Notes: a model not told the origin generated them from the sequence alone. Counted from the stretch's first letter, positions 1 through 8,329 are shown. The stretch is 17,108 bases of DNA from Alistipes sp. (GCA_009774895.1 VSOO01000009.1:2607-19714); one strand, 5' to 3'. Numbers and translations are program-made.

Positions 1-1792
1 GCTGACGATCAAGAACGTGCTGCCGGGTCTGCGCTTCAACAGCCGCTTCACCTACCGCAACGAGAACTACTTCTACAAGAACTTCTCGCCCCGCATTTCC
101 GAGCCCGGCAAGCCCAACGCGCGCAACGAGCTCTCGTACGACACCTACGACTACTACTACTGGGGCACCGAGAATACGCTGACCTACGACAATACGTTCG
201 GCCGTCACACCGTGGGCGCCCTGATCTCAACCACGGCCGAGGAGCAGCGCCAGCGCGGCTTCGCCGTGAAGGGCCGCTACTTCGACAACGAGGCCGAGGC
301 CAACCAGTACCTGAGCTACGCCTCGGAGTTCCCCAATCCCGAGGACTCGTACAGCTATCCCGACAACAACGTGGCCATCGTGGCCCGTCTGTCGTACAGC
401 TTCGACGACCGTTACTTCGTGACCGCTTCGTGGCGTCGCGACTATGCGGGCCGTCTGCCCAAGGGCAACAAGAGCGGCGACTTCCCCGCGGTGACCGGCG
501 GCTGGAAGATTTCGAGCGAGCCTTTCTTCCGCAAGAACGACGTGGTGACGCTGCTCAAGCTGCGTGCTTCGTGGGGCCGCGTGGGTAACCTCGGCGCCGT
601 GCCCTATGCCTACTCCTATCCCGTCCTCGACCGCGACGGCAACGGCGACGGTACGCAGGTGGGCGGTTCGACCAACACGAACCTCATGTACCTCGGTACG
701 GCCATCAACCCCAACCTCTCGTGGGAGACGTCGGAGCAGACCGACATCGGTCTCGACCTCGACATGTTCCGGGGCCGTCTGTCTATCTCGGCCGACTTCT
801 TCATGAAGCGCACCTACGACCTGATCCAGGCGCAGACCACCAACTGGCCCGACTACATCGGTATTTCGGCCATGATGATCAACCAGGGCGAGATCCGCAA
901 CCGCGGCTTCGAGCTGGGCGTGAACTGGAGGGAGCAGGTGAACCGCGACTGGAGCTACTACGTGGGCGGTAACCTGACCACGCTGAAGAACTGGGTTTCG
1001 GACATCGGCACCATGGCGGCCGACGGCGGCAAGGGCGTGTGGGCGCACAGCGACCACTTCCGCAGCGTGCTCAAGCCGTTCCAGACGGCCGAGGGCGAGC
1101 CGCTCTACTCCTACTACCTGATCCAGACCAACGGTCTGTTCCAGAGCGACGAGGAGGCTGCCAACTACACCTGGACCGATCCCGAGACGGGCGAGACGAA
1201 GCGGATTCAGCCCAATGCCAAGGCCGGCGACATCAGGTTCGTCGATTGGAACAACGACGGTAAGATCGACTCGAACGACCGCCAGTACATGGGCAGCTAC
1301 ATGCCGAAACTGACCTACTCGTTCTCGGCTGGCTTCACCTGGAAAGACCTTTCGTTCAGCATGATGTGGCAGGGTGCCGCGAAGACCAAGGCCTTCAACG
1401 CCACCAAGTTCACGCTGCTCAACGAGGCCCAGGGCGTGTTCAACCGCTCGACCGACATCCTGAAGGCATGGCCCGCATCGAACGACGTGCCGCGTCTGAC
1501 GGCCAACGACGCCAACGGAAACTTCACGAATGTGTCCGACTTCTATCTCGACGACGCTTCGTACCTGCGTCTGAAGAACGTCACCGTGTCGTACGACCTG
1601 ACCCGTCTGCTGCGCCGCAACGCGAAGCTCGCGGCCCGCGGCAGCTCGCTGTCGGTATACTTCAGCGGCGAGAACCTGTGGACCATCACCGACTACACGG
1701 GCTTCGATCCCGAGGTGGGCGGCATCGGTCTGGATGCGGGACGCTATCCCGTATCGCGCGTCTTCTCGTTCGGTATCAAATTAACTTACTAA
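1..1792 (+). CDS. SusC-like TonB-dependent outer-membrane transporter, C-terminal part (5' truncated by window edge)
   Basis: The reading frame is open from base 2 and ends at TAA 1790-1792, giving about 596 residues. The start, signal peptide, carboxypeptidase-like domain and plug lie left of the window. What remains is beta-barrel: many alternating aromatic and polar strands, the segment FYLDDASYLRLKNVTVSYDL near the C-terminus (typical of the SusC/RagA family, which has DxSYLRLKNxTLxY), and a final strand ending FGIKLTY, as expected for a BAM-recognised outer-membrane barrel. SusC proteins import oligosaccharides or peptides across the outer membrane with TonB energy, capped by a SusD lipoprotein, and a SusD gene follows after 15 bases. 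The family call is secure. The ligand cannot be read from the sequence; the neighbouring glycosidases and phosphatases suggest a mannose-containing phosphorylated glycan (inference). Confidence 0.95.
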   Translation, partial: LTIKNVLPGLRFNSRFTYRNENYFYKNFSPRISEPGKPNARNELSYDTYDYYYWGTENTLTYDNTFGRHTVGALISTTAEEQRQRGFAVKGRYFDNEAEANQYLSYASEFPNPEDSYSYPDNNVAIVARLSYSFDDRYFVTASWRRDYAGRLPKGNKSGDFPAVTGGWKISSEPFFRKNDVVTLLKLRASWGRVGNLGAVPYAYSYPVLDRDGNGDGTQVGGSTNTNLMYLGTAINPNLSWETSEQTDIGLDLDMFRGRLSISADFFMKRTYDLIQAQTTNWPDYIGISAMMINQGEIRNRGFELGVNWREQVNRDWSYYVGGNLTTLKNWVSDIGTMAADGGKGVWAHSDHFRSVLKPFQTAEGEPLYSYYLIQTNGLFQSDEEAANYTWTDPETGETKRIQPNAKAGDIRFVDWNNDGKIDSNDRQYMGSYMPKLTYSFSAGFTWKDLSFSMMWQGAAKTKAFNATKFTLLNEAQGVFNRSTDILKAWPASNDVPRLTANDANGNFTNVSDFYLDDASYLRLKNVTVSYDLTRLLRRNAKLAARGSSLSVYFSGENLWTITDYTGFDPEVGGIGLDAGRYPVSRVFSFGIKLTY

Positions 1793-1807
1793 AACATTCG
1801 ACGGATT

Positions 1808-3472
1808 ATGAAAAAGATCATAGCTGCAATCGCGGTCGTCACGATGGGTCTGTCGGCAAGTTCCTGCGCCGATTTCCTGGACGTGCAGCCCGAGGGAAAC
1901 CCCAATCAGGGCGGTTATTTCCAGACCGACAAGGAGGCCGAGGATGCCATCGGCGCCGTGTACTGGATTTTCGACAAGGAGGAGACCTGGGGCCGAAATC
2001 TGTTCTGGGAGCAGGGCTGCGGCGACGACATGGTCTGCAACCAGTCGCGCTGGCCTTCGCTGATGAACTTCCAGTATACGGGCGACGAGTCGCCGCTCAC
2101 CGACAACTGGGAGAAGATGACCGAGTACATCGCGCGTGCCAACTGGGTGGTGGCCGGACTGAAGGCCAAGGGCGTGGACAAGCTCACGGCGGTCGAGACC
2201 CGCACGCTGGGCGAGGCGCTCTTCATGCGTGCCTTCCTCCACTTCCACATCGCCTACCGCTACGGTCGTGCGGACAACGGCTGCCCGTTCATCCGTTACG
2301 AGGACTATCCCAACTACACGGAGACGATGCTTTCGACCATCCCCTCGCAGCAGGCCACGGTGATGGACAACTACAAGCTCATCGAGGACGACCTGAAGGA
2401 GGCCGCCGGCTACCTGCCGTTCTTCGAGACCTACGGTGCCGAAGACCAGGGCCGCGCGCACAAGGTGGCCGCCTGGGCGCTCCAGGTGAAGCTCTACGCT
2501 TACTGGGCATACCACGACAAGACGAAGTGGGAGCTGATTCCCGACCTGGTGGACAAGATCGAGAAAGAGGGTAACCGTGCGCTGCTGGGCGACTTCGCCG
2601 ATGTGTTCAAGATGGCGAACAACTACTCCTCGGAGTACATCTGGTCGGCCACCGGCACCGGTCGCAAGGAGGGCGGTCCCCGCTTCCCGGGTGTTTGCCT
2701 CGTGAACAAGGGCTGGGGCATCTTCAACGGCTGGGGTTCGCTCAAGCCTTCGCGCAGCCTCTGGGAAGAGTATGAGGAAGGCGATACGCGCCGCGACATT
2801 TCGGTGTACAGCTACGGCATGACGATCAAGTACTTCGGTGCCGAGCAGCCTTTCACCGACCCCGCGGGCGACAAGATCGTTTCGGGCTTCATGTTCGCCA
2901 AGTACATGGAACCCTACACCTACGGTCAGCGCGTGCTGGACGAGGAGGGCAACGTGGACGCGTCGAAGACCGTGCTAAGCAAACACTACGTATCGACCAA
3001 CGGCAACGACATGACCACCGACCTGAACATTCCGCTGATCCGCTTCGCCGAGATGGTGCTCTTCAAGGCCGAGGCGCTGATCGAGATGGGCGAGGGCGGC
3101 AAGGCCGCCATCGAGCTGAACCGCCTGACGCAGCGCTGCGGTCTGGGCCAGCCCTATGCTACGGCCACGATGGAGGACCTGATGCACGAGCGCCGCTGCG
3201 AGCTGGCCGGCGAGTTCACCGACCGCTTCATGGACCTCAAGCGCTGGAAGCAGTACGACAAGCTTGAGCAGCAGCAGTACGACCGCGTGCCGGTGGATCC
3301 CTCGAAGGCTTACGACCCCGACACCAACCCGTGGGCCGAGAAGCAGGTGATCTGGCCCGTAGGCGGCATCGAGCGCAAGTTCGAGCCCGAGTTCGACCTC
3401 GTGTTCCCGTACCCGCCCCTTGAGGTGACCAAGGCCAACGGCAAACTGAAGCAGAACCCCATCGGAAACTGA
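1808..3472 (+). CDS. SusD/RagB-family surface glycan-binding lipoprotein
   Basis: Protein of 554 residues, in the usual SusD size range. The start MKKIIAAIAVVTMGLSASSC is a lipoprotein signal with the lipidated Cys at residue 20, so the mature protein should sit on the outer membrane facing outward. Family hallmarks are the helical TPR-like segment around ETRTLGEALFMRAFLHFHIA, the late motif ERRCELAGEFTDRFMDLKRW, and the C-terminal ending LKQNPIGN. SusD proteins cap the SusC barrel and bind the ligand. It follows the SusC gene by 15 bases and is certainly co-transcribed with it. The ligand is not identifiable from the sequence. A strong hairpin lies about 60 bases after the stop, which may separate SusCD expression from the downstream enzymes (inference). 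Confidence 0.96.
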   Translation: MKKIIAAIAVVTMGLSASSCADFLDVQPEGNPNQGGYFQTDKEAEDAIGAVYWIFDKEETWGRNLFWEQGCGDDMVCNQSRWPSLMNFQYTGDESPLTDNWEKMTEYIARANWVVAGLKAKGVDKLTAVETRTLGEALFMRAFLHFHIAYRYGRADNGCPFIRYEDYPNYTETMLSTIPSQQATVMDNYKLIEDDLKEAAGYLPFFETYGAEDQGRAHKVAAWALQVKLYAYWAYHDKTKWELIPDLVDKIEKEGNRALLGDFADVFKMANNYSSEYIWSATGTGRKEGGPRFPGVCLVNKGWGIFNGWGSLKPSRSLWEEYEEGDTRRDISVYSYGMTIKYFGAEQPFTDPAGDKIVSGFMFAKYMEPYTYGQRVLDEEGNVDASKTVLSKHYVSTNGNDMTTDLNIPLIRFAEMVLFKAEALIEMGEGGKAAIELNRLTQRCGLGQPYATATMEDLMHERRCELAGEFTDRFMDLKRWKQYDKLEQQQYDRVPVDPSKAYDPDTNPWAEKQVIWPVGGIERKFEPEFDLVFPYPPLEVTKANGKLKQNPIGN

Positions 3473-3486
3473 TCCGATCTCTCTCG

Positions 3487-3514
3487 CATGACCTCCCCGA
3501 ACCGGGCGGTCATG
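3487..3514 (+). promoter_or_regulatory. Small inverted repeat after the SusD gene
   Basis: CATGACC (3487-3493) pairs with GGTCATG (3508-3514). The flanking CGCA and TGCG can extend the pairing past a small bulge. No T-run follows. It lies just upstream of the stronger hairpin at 3530-3558. It may be part of an mRNA 3'-end stabilising structure for susCD, but this is only inferred. Confidence 0.3.
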
Positions 3515-3529
3515 TGCGACGTTTCGCAG

Positions 3530-3558
3530 TGCGGACACCCTTCGCCGGGGTGTCCGCA
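3530..3558 (+). promoter_or_regulatory. Strong hairpin between SusD and the downstream enzyme genes
   Basis: TGCGGACACCC (3530-3540) is perfectly complementary to GGGTGTCCGCA (3548-3558), with a 7-base loop: an 11-bp GC-rich stem. No uridine tract follows, so it is not a classic intrinsic terminator. It sits in the 211-base spacer between the SusCD pair and the enzyme genes, where mRNA processing, 3' stabilisation or partial termination would give transporter genes higher expression than the enzymes. The role is inferred. Confidence 0.45.
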
Positions 3559-3683
3559 ACCGCGGAGCGGATGTTTTACGAAACGGCTTTCCGATCTTTT
3601 CCGCGAGCCGGGCGGCGTTCGTTCCGTGTCGGAGCCGCGCGCCGGAGGCCGAAACCTTGTCCCACGATAAATTATTGTCTGCC

Positions 3684-5267
3684 ATGAACCGCATTATTCT
3701 GTCGTTGCTCGTATTTCTCGCCGCGGGGTGCGCCCGCAGCGAAACGCCGCGTGCCGCGCACGTGATCCTCGTCGGGTGCGACGCCATGGGCGCCTACGGC
3801 GTCCAGCGCGCCGAAACGCCCGCGCTCAACTACCTGATCGAGCACGGCGCCGTGTCGATGAACACGCGGTGCGTGCGCCCCACGTCGAGCAGCCAGAACT
3901 GGATGTCGATGGTCAGCGGCGCGCTGCCCCTCCACCACGGCGTCACGGACAACGACTGGCGGCGCGACAACATCACGATCGAGCCCTGCCTCGGAAACAG
4001 GCTCGGATTGTTTCCCACGATCTTCGACCACATTCGGGAGCAGCGTCCCGAAGCGTCGGTCTACGCTTTCTTCGAATGGACCGGCCAGGGCCGCATGTAC
4101 GACCTCTCGGTGGCCGACTCGGTGGTCACGGGGCTGCCCGACGAGCAGCTCATGCGGGCCGCATTCGACGCTTTTTTCAACGACAAACCCGACTTCCTCT
4201 TCGTCTCGGTCAATGAGCCCGACCATACGGGCCATGCCTACGGCCACGAGTCGGAGGAGTATTACCATACGATCACGCGCCTCGATGCGGTGATCGGCGA
4301 ACTGGTCGCGCGTCTCGACGCCGAGGGCATGACCGACAATACGGTGCTCATCGTCACGGCCGACCACGGCGGTCTGGACAATGCGCACGGCGGCGATTCG
4401 GCTTTCGAGCGCACCACGCCGATGATCTTCTACGGCCGGGGCGTCACGCCGGGCAAGGTGATCGAACCCGCGCTGCTGATCTGCGACGTCGCCGCCACGG
4501 TGGGCGGCCTCCTGGGCGTGGAGCTGCCCCGCGAATGCGTGGGCAAGTTCGTCGCCGAGGCCTTTACGCCCCGTGACGGCGACCGCTGCTACGTGCCGAT
4601 GCCCCGCATCGCCCCTGCGGGCGGTCTCTTCCGCGAACCGGTGGAGGTGACCCTTGCGGCCGATGCCGAGGGGGCCGAGATCCGCTATACGCTCGACGGA
4701 ACCGCCCCCGGGCCCGCATCGGCCCGCTACGAGGCGCCCCTGCGGCTCGACGCCCCGGCTCTGGTGCGTGCCGTGGCCTGCCGCCGCGGGCAGTGCGGCC
4801 CCGAAGCGCAGGCGAGCATCCGCGTGGCGCCGGAAGATCGGACGCCCCGCGTACATTATAAATATTGGAAAGATATGACGGCCCAGAGCCTGCCCGACTT
4901 CCGCACGCTCGGCCGCCCCGACCGCACGGGCCGCGTCTTCGAGTTTTCGCTCGACGAGCTCGGCGTGGAGCACGAGGATCACTTCGCCGTGGAGTTCGCC
5001 TCGCGTCTGCGCATCGACCGGGCCGGACGCTACACTTTCGGCGTGATCTCCGACGACGGCAGCCGCGTGTGGATCGACGGCCGCATGCTCATCGACAACG
5101 ACGGTTCGCACACCGCCGACATGAAGCTCGGCGCGATCGACCTCGGTGCGGGGCTGCACGACGTGCGCATCGAGTATTTCGACGACTACATGGGCCAGCG
5201 GCTCGAACTCCGATACGCCACGGAGGGCATGCCCTTGCAGCCGGTGCCTTTCGACCGATTCGAATGA
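3684..5267 (+). CDS. ENPP-like (type I phosphodiesterase) alkaline-phosphatase-superfamily lipoprotein with chitobiase-like and PA14-like C-terminal modules
   Basis: A hydrolase of the alkaline phosphatase superfamily, 527 residues from ATG 3684. A TTG nine codons upstream is in frame, but the ATG gives a clean lipoprotein signal, MNRIILSLLVFLAAGC, lipidated at Cys16. Metal and nucleophile residues follow the nucleotide pyrophosphatase/phosphodiesterase pattern: D33 in VGCDAMG, a Ser nucleophile probably at S69 in PTSSSQNW, D180 and H184 in EPDHTGH, D227-H228 in TADHGG, and H235. Most ENPP enzymes use Thr as nucleophile. Residues about 310-385 form a chitobiase-like (CHB_HEX_C_1) module with EIRYTLDGTAP; about 391-525 is PA14-like, with SDDGSRVWIDG and IDNDGSH. 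The same pair ends the next gene, GH92. Expected activity is cleavage of a phosphodiester (or phosphomonoester) on a glycan outside the cytoplasm. A sulfatase is less likely because there is no C/S-x-P-x-R motif. Substrate unknown. Confidence 0.85.
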   Translation: MNRIILSLLVFLAAGCARSETPRAAHVILVGCDAMGAYGVQRAETPALNYLIEHGAVSMNTRCVRPTSSSQNWMSMVSGALPLHHGVTDNDWRRDNITIEPCLGNRLGLFPTIFDHIREQRPEASVYAFFEWTGQGRMYDLSVADSVVTGLPDEQLMRAAFDAFFNDKPDFLFVSVNEPDHTGHAYGHESEEYYHTITRLDAVIGELVARLDAEGMTDNTVLIVTADHGGLDNAHGGDSAFERTTPMIFYGRGVTPGKVIEPALLICDVAATVGGLLGVELPRECVGKFVAEAFTPRDGDRCYVPMPRIAPAGGLFREPVEVTLAADAEGAEIRYTLDGTAPGPASARYEAPLRLDAPALVRAVACRRGQCGPEAQASIRVAPEDRTPRVHYKYWKDMTAQSLPDFRTLGRPDRTGRVFEFSLDELGVEHEDHFAVEFASRLRIDRAGRYTFGVISDDGSRVWIDGRMLIDNDGSHTADMKLGAIDLGAGLHDVRIEYFDDYMGQRLELRYATEGMPLQPVPFDRFE

Positions 5268-5282
5268 CAAAATCGTAACCAT

Positions 5283-8171
5283 ATGATCCGAAATCTCACT
5301 TTTCTGCTGACGGCTTTCGCCGCCGTCGCCTGCGAGCGGCCCGCGTCCGACGATCCCGTGGACTATGTGGATCCGTTCATCGGCACGGGATTCCACGGCC
5401 ACACCTATCCCGGGGCCACGACCCCCTTCGGCATGGTACAGCTGAGCCCCGACACGCGGGCGAACAACTGGGATGCCTGCTCGGGCTACCACTACGACGA
5501 CGCCACCATCGACGGCTTCTCGCACACCCACCTGAGCGGCACGGGGTGCGCCGACCTGGGCGACGTGCTCTTCTATCCCACGCTGCGCGACGAGGTCGTG
5601 CGCGACGGCCGCTTCGAGCCGCGTCCCTACGGCTTCTCGCACGACGACGAGCGCGCCTCGTGCGGCTACTATGCCGTGTCGCTGCCCGGCGAGGGCATCG
5701 ACGCGGAGCTCACCGCCGCGCCCCGCACGGGCGTGCACCGCTACGTCTTCCGCGGCGAGGGAGTGCGCCGCGTGGTCGTGGACCTGATGCACACCCTGAC
5801 CGACGAGACGATAGACCTGCGTGCGCTGCGCCGCACGTCCGTGGACGAACTGGAGGGCATGCGCCGCACGCAGGGGTGGGTGAGCGACCACTACGTCTTC
5901 TTCTCGGCCCGCTTCTCGGAGCCCATGACCGACGTGGAGCTGCTCGGCGACCGCCAGGCCGTGCTGACCTTCGCGCCCGATGTCGATACGCTGACCGTGG
6001 CCGTGGGCCTTTCGTCGGTCAGCGCGGAGAATGCGCGCGCGAACCGTGAGGCCGAGGTGCCGGAGCTGGATTTCGACGCCGTGCACGAACGTGCCGTGGC
6101 GCTGTGGCGCGAGGCCCTCGCGGACATCGTGGTCGAGGGCGGCACGCCGGAGCAGCGCACGAACTTCTATACGGCGCAGTACCACACGAAACTCACGCCC
6201 AACGTCATGAGCGACGTGAACGGCGACTACCGCCGCCACGACGGCACGATCGCCCGCATGCCCGACGGCCGGCACTACTATTCGACCCTCTCGCTGTGGG
6301 ATACGTTCCGTGCGTGGAATCCGTTGCAGACCCTCGTGAACGAGGAGCTGGTGAACGACATGATCCGCAGCATGCTCGACATGTACGACGCCACGGGCGA
6401 GCTGCCCATCTGGCCCCTCGCGTCGGGCGAAACGGGCACGATGATCGGCTACCATGCCGTGTCGGTGATCGCCGACGCCTACGTGAAGGGCATCCGCGAC
6501 TACGACGCCGACAAGGCGCTGGAGGCGATGATGCGCTCGTCGGACATCAACGCCAAGGGTTCGGACTACTACGTGGCGCAGGGATTCATCCCCTCGAACG
6601 TGAAGCGCGAGTCGGTGTCGTGCACGCTGGAGTATGCCTACGACGACTGGGCCATCGCCCGCATGGCGCGGGCGATGGGGCGCACGGACGTGGCCGAGCG
6701 GTACGAGGCCCGCGCGCGCAACTACGCGAACGTCTTCGACGGCTCGACGCGCTTCTTCCGCGGCCGGCGTGCCGACGGCGGGTGGACCGAGCCTTTCGAG
6801 GAGTTCACGGCGGGCCGCGACTACACCGAGGCCACGCCCTGGCAGTACCGCTTCTTCGTGCCGCACGACGTGAACGGCATGGTGCAGCTCTTCGGCGGCC
6901 GCGAGGAGTTCGTGAGCGCCCTCGACCGCCTCTTCACGCTCGAATCGCCCGACGAGGACATGGGGCTCTGCGATATCACGGGCCTCAAGGGGCAGTACGC
7001 CCACGGCAACGAGCCGAGCCACCACATGGCCTACCTCTACGACTGGGTGGGGCAGCCATGGAAGACCCAGGAGCTGACGCGCACGCTGCTTGACGAGATG
7101 TATGCCCCCACGCCTGCGGGCATCATCGGCAACGAGGACTGCGGCCAGATGTCGGCATGGTACGTCTTCTCGGCGCTGGGCTTCTATCCGGTGTGTCCCG
7201 GGTCGAACGAATACGCGCTCACCGCGCCGCTTTTCGAGCGTGCCGAGGTGCGCCTTGCGAACGGCCGCACGCTGACCGTCACGGCCGACAACCCGCGCCG
7301 CAACCGCTACGTGTGGGAGGTGACCTTCAACGGCGTGCCCGTGAAGGAGAACTTCATCGATGCCGAGCGCCTGCACAAGGGCGGCGAGCTGCACTTCGCG
7401 CTGCGCCCCTCGCCCGAGCGTTCGCGCGGCACCGCGGCGGAGGCGGCTCCCTATTCGCTCACGCAGGGCGACAGGGTGTCGGTGCCCTACACGACGGCCG
7501 ATCTGAGCCTCTTTACCGAGCCGGTGGAGGTGGAGCTGGCTACGGCGACGGCCGGAGCCGAGATCCGCTATACGCTCGACGGCTCGGAGCCCGACGAGTC
7601 GTCGGCGCTCTATGCCGGTCCCCTGTGCATCGACCGGTCGCTCACGCTTCGAGCACGCGGTTTCAAGGAGGGCGCGGCCCCGAGCCCGCTCCTCAGCATC
7701 GAGGCCGAGCGGGCCTGCTTCCTGCGGCCCCTGGAGTCTGCGGGCACGGTTCAGGGCGTGCGTTATACCTGTTACGAGGGGGCTTTCTCGCGCGTTGCCG
7801 ACATCGTGGGCGGCCGGCGTGCGGCGGAGGGCACGATGCCCGAACCCTCGATCGCCGCGGCGCCGCAGCCCGACCATTTCGGCTATGTGTTCGAGGGCGT
7901 GATCCGCATTCCCGAGCGGGGCGTGTGGGAGTTCATGACGCGCAGCGACGACGGCAGCGTGCTGTTCGTCGGCGGCCGCAAGGTGGTGGACAACGACGGC
8001 TCGCACGCCGCGATCGCCGCCACGGGCCGCGTGGCGCTCGAAGCGGGCTGCTATCCCTACACGCTGCTCTACTTCGAGGACTACGAGGGCGAGGAGCTGG
8101 CCTGGGGGTGGAAAGCCCCGGGTGCGGAGCGCTTCGAGCCGATACCCGCGGAGAACCTTTTCGTAAGATAG
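5283..8171 (+). CDS. GH92 exo-alpha-mannosidase lipoprotein with chitobiase-like and PA14-like C-terminal modules
   Basis: Protein of 962 residues, longer than the usual roughly 740-760 of GH92 because of extra C-terminal modules. MIRNLTFLLTAFAAVAC is a lipoprotein signal (Cys17). The family opening follows: VDYVDPFIGTG, then HTYPGATTPFGMVQLSPDT. The N-terminal beta-sandwich is about 25-260, the (alpha/alpha)6 barrel about 265-735. GH92 motifs are SLWDTFRAWNPL, TLEYAYDDW with E450 as probable general acid, GNEPSHHMAYLY (N576-Y587) and GNEDCGQMSAWYVFSALGFYP with N617-E618-D619. GH92 enzymes are calcium-dependent inverting alpha-mannosidases that trim alpha-1,2/1,3/1,4/1,6 mannose from N-glycans and yeast mannan. 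Residues about 742-815 are chitobiase-like (EIRYTLDGSEP), and about 826-960 PA14-like (SDDGSVLFVGG, VDNDGSH), both shared with the preceding gene. The start lies 15 bases after that gene's stop. The family is certain; linkage is not readable. Confidence 0.96.
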   Translation: MIRNLTFLLTAFAAVACERPASDDPVDYVDPFIGTGFHGHTYPGATTPFGMVQLSPDTRANNWDACSGYHYDDATIDGFSHTHLSGTGCADLGDVLFYPTLRDEVVRDGRFEPRPYGFSHDDERASCGYYAVSLPGEGIDAELTAAPRTGVHRYVFRGEGVRRVVVDLMHTLTDETIDLRALRRTSVDELEGMRRTQGWVSDHYVFFSARFSEPMTDVELLGDRQAVLTFAPDVDTLTVAVGLSSVSAENARANREAEVPELDFDAVHERAVALWREALADIVVEGGTPEQRTNFYTAQYHTKLTPNVMSDVNGDYRRHDGTIARMPDGRHYYSTLSLWDTFRAWNPLQTLVNEELVNDMIRSMLDMYDATGELPIWPLASGETGTMIGYHAVSVIADAYVKGIRDYDADKALEAMMRSSDINAKGSDYYVAQGFIPSNVKRESVSCTLEYAYDDWAIARMARAMGRTDVAERYEARARNYANVFDGSTRFFRGRRADGGWTEPFEEFTAGRDYTEATPWQYRFFVPHDVNGMVQLFGGREEFVSALDRLFTLESPDEDMGLCDITGLKGQYAHGNEPSHHMAYLYDWVGQPWKTQELTRTLLDEMYAPTPAGIIGNEDCGQMSAWYVFSALGFYPVCPGSNEYALTAPLFERAEVRLANGRTLTVTADNPRRNRYVWEVTFNGVPVKENFIDAERLHKGGELHFALRPSPERSRGTAAEAAPYSLTQGDRVSVPYTTADLSLFTEPVEVELATATAGAEIRYTLDGSEPDESSALYAGPLCIDRSLTLRARGFKEGAAPSPLLSIEAERACFLRPLESAGTVQGVRYTCYEGAFSRVADIVGGRRAAEGTMPEPSIAAAPQPDHFGYVFEGVIRIPERGVWEFMTRSDDGSVLFVGGRKVVDNDGSHAAIAATGRVALEAGCYPYTLLYFEDYEGEELAWGWKAPGAERFEPIPAENLFVR

Positions 8172-8176
8172 GCGCC

Positions 8177-8221
8177 TCCTGACGTCGGGCCCGGGCGCTG
8201 CGTGCGCGTCCGACGTCAGGA
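8177..8221 (+). promoter_or_regulatory. 12-bp perfect inverted repeat after GH92
   Basis: TCCTGACGTCGG (8177-8188) pairs with CCGACGTCAGGA (8210-8221) around a 21-base GC-rich loop that contains GCCCGGGC. No T-run follows. Like the hairpin after SusD, it lies just after a coding region inside the operon. It could mark an mRNA processing or stabilising boundary, or a protein-binding palindrome. Confidence 0.45.
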
Positions 8222-8267
8222 AGTGCGCGAGAGTGACAAAACCGGCTTTTCGTCGAGCCCGGACCGT

Positions 8268-8288
8268 GCCGGCCGCAGTGCGGCCGGC
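8268..8288 (+). promoter_or_regulatory. 9-bp hairpin with a triloop, followed by a G9 run
   Basis: GCCGGCCGC (8268-8276) pairs with GCGGCCGGC (8280-8288) around the loop AGT. Nine consecutive G residues follow at 8289-8297, 32 bases before the ATG of the EEP-family gene. This compact stem would sit in the 5' leader of that gene and could affect translation or message stability. The function is inferred. Confidence 0.4.
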
Positions 8289-8329
8289 GGGGGGGGGAGG
8301 CGGAGGCATGAAAGCCCACGAAAAAGAGT

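Noticed and set aside
3657..3683. TTG upstream start for the ENPP-like lipoprotein
   Set aside because: The ATG at 3684 gives an ideal lipoprotein signal (MNRIILSLLVFLAAGC). The nine extra residues include charged ones and would bury the signal.
3660..3683. Bacteroidota-type promoter just before the ENPP-like gene (TAAATTATTG)
   Set aside because: It does not match TAnnTTTG, has no well-placed TTG at -33, and would put the start of transcription at the ATG.
3684..4640. Sulfatase assignment for the alkaline-phosphatase-superfamily lipoprotein
   Set aside because: There is no C/S-x-P-x-R formylglycine motif; metal-ligand spacing and EPDHTGH fit the ENPP/phosphodiesterase branch.
3672..8309. 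Very long minus-strand open frame (about 1545 codons) opposite the ENPP-like and GH92 genes
   Set aside because: It is an antisense shadow: high GC at third positions removes stops on the other strand. The translation is rich in His, Arg and Val with no domain, and the plus strand carries two complete, motif-bearing enzymes.
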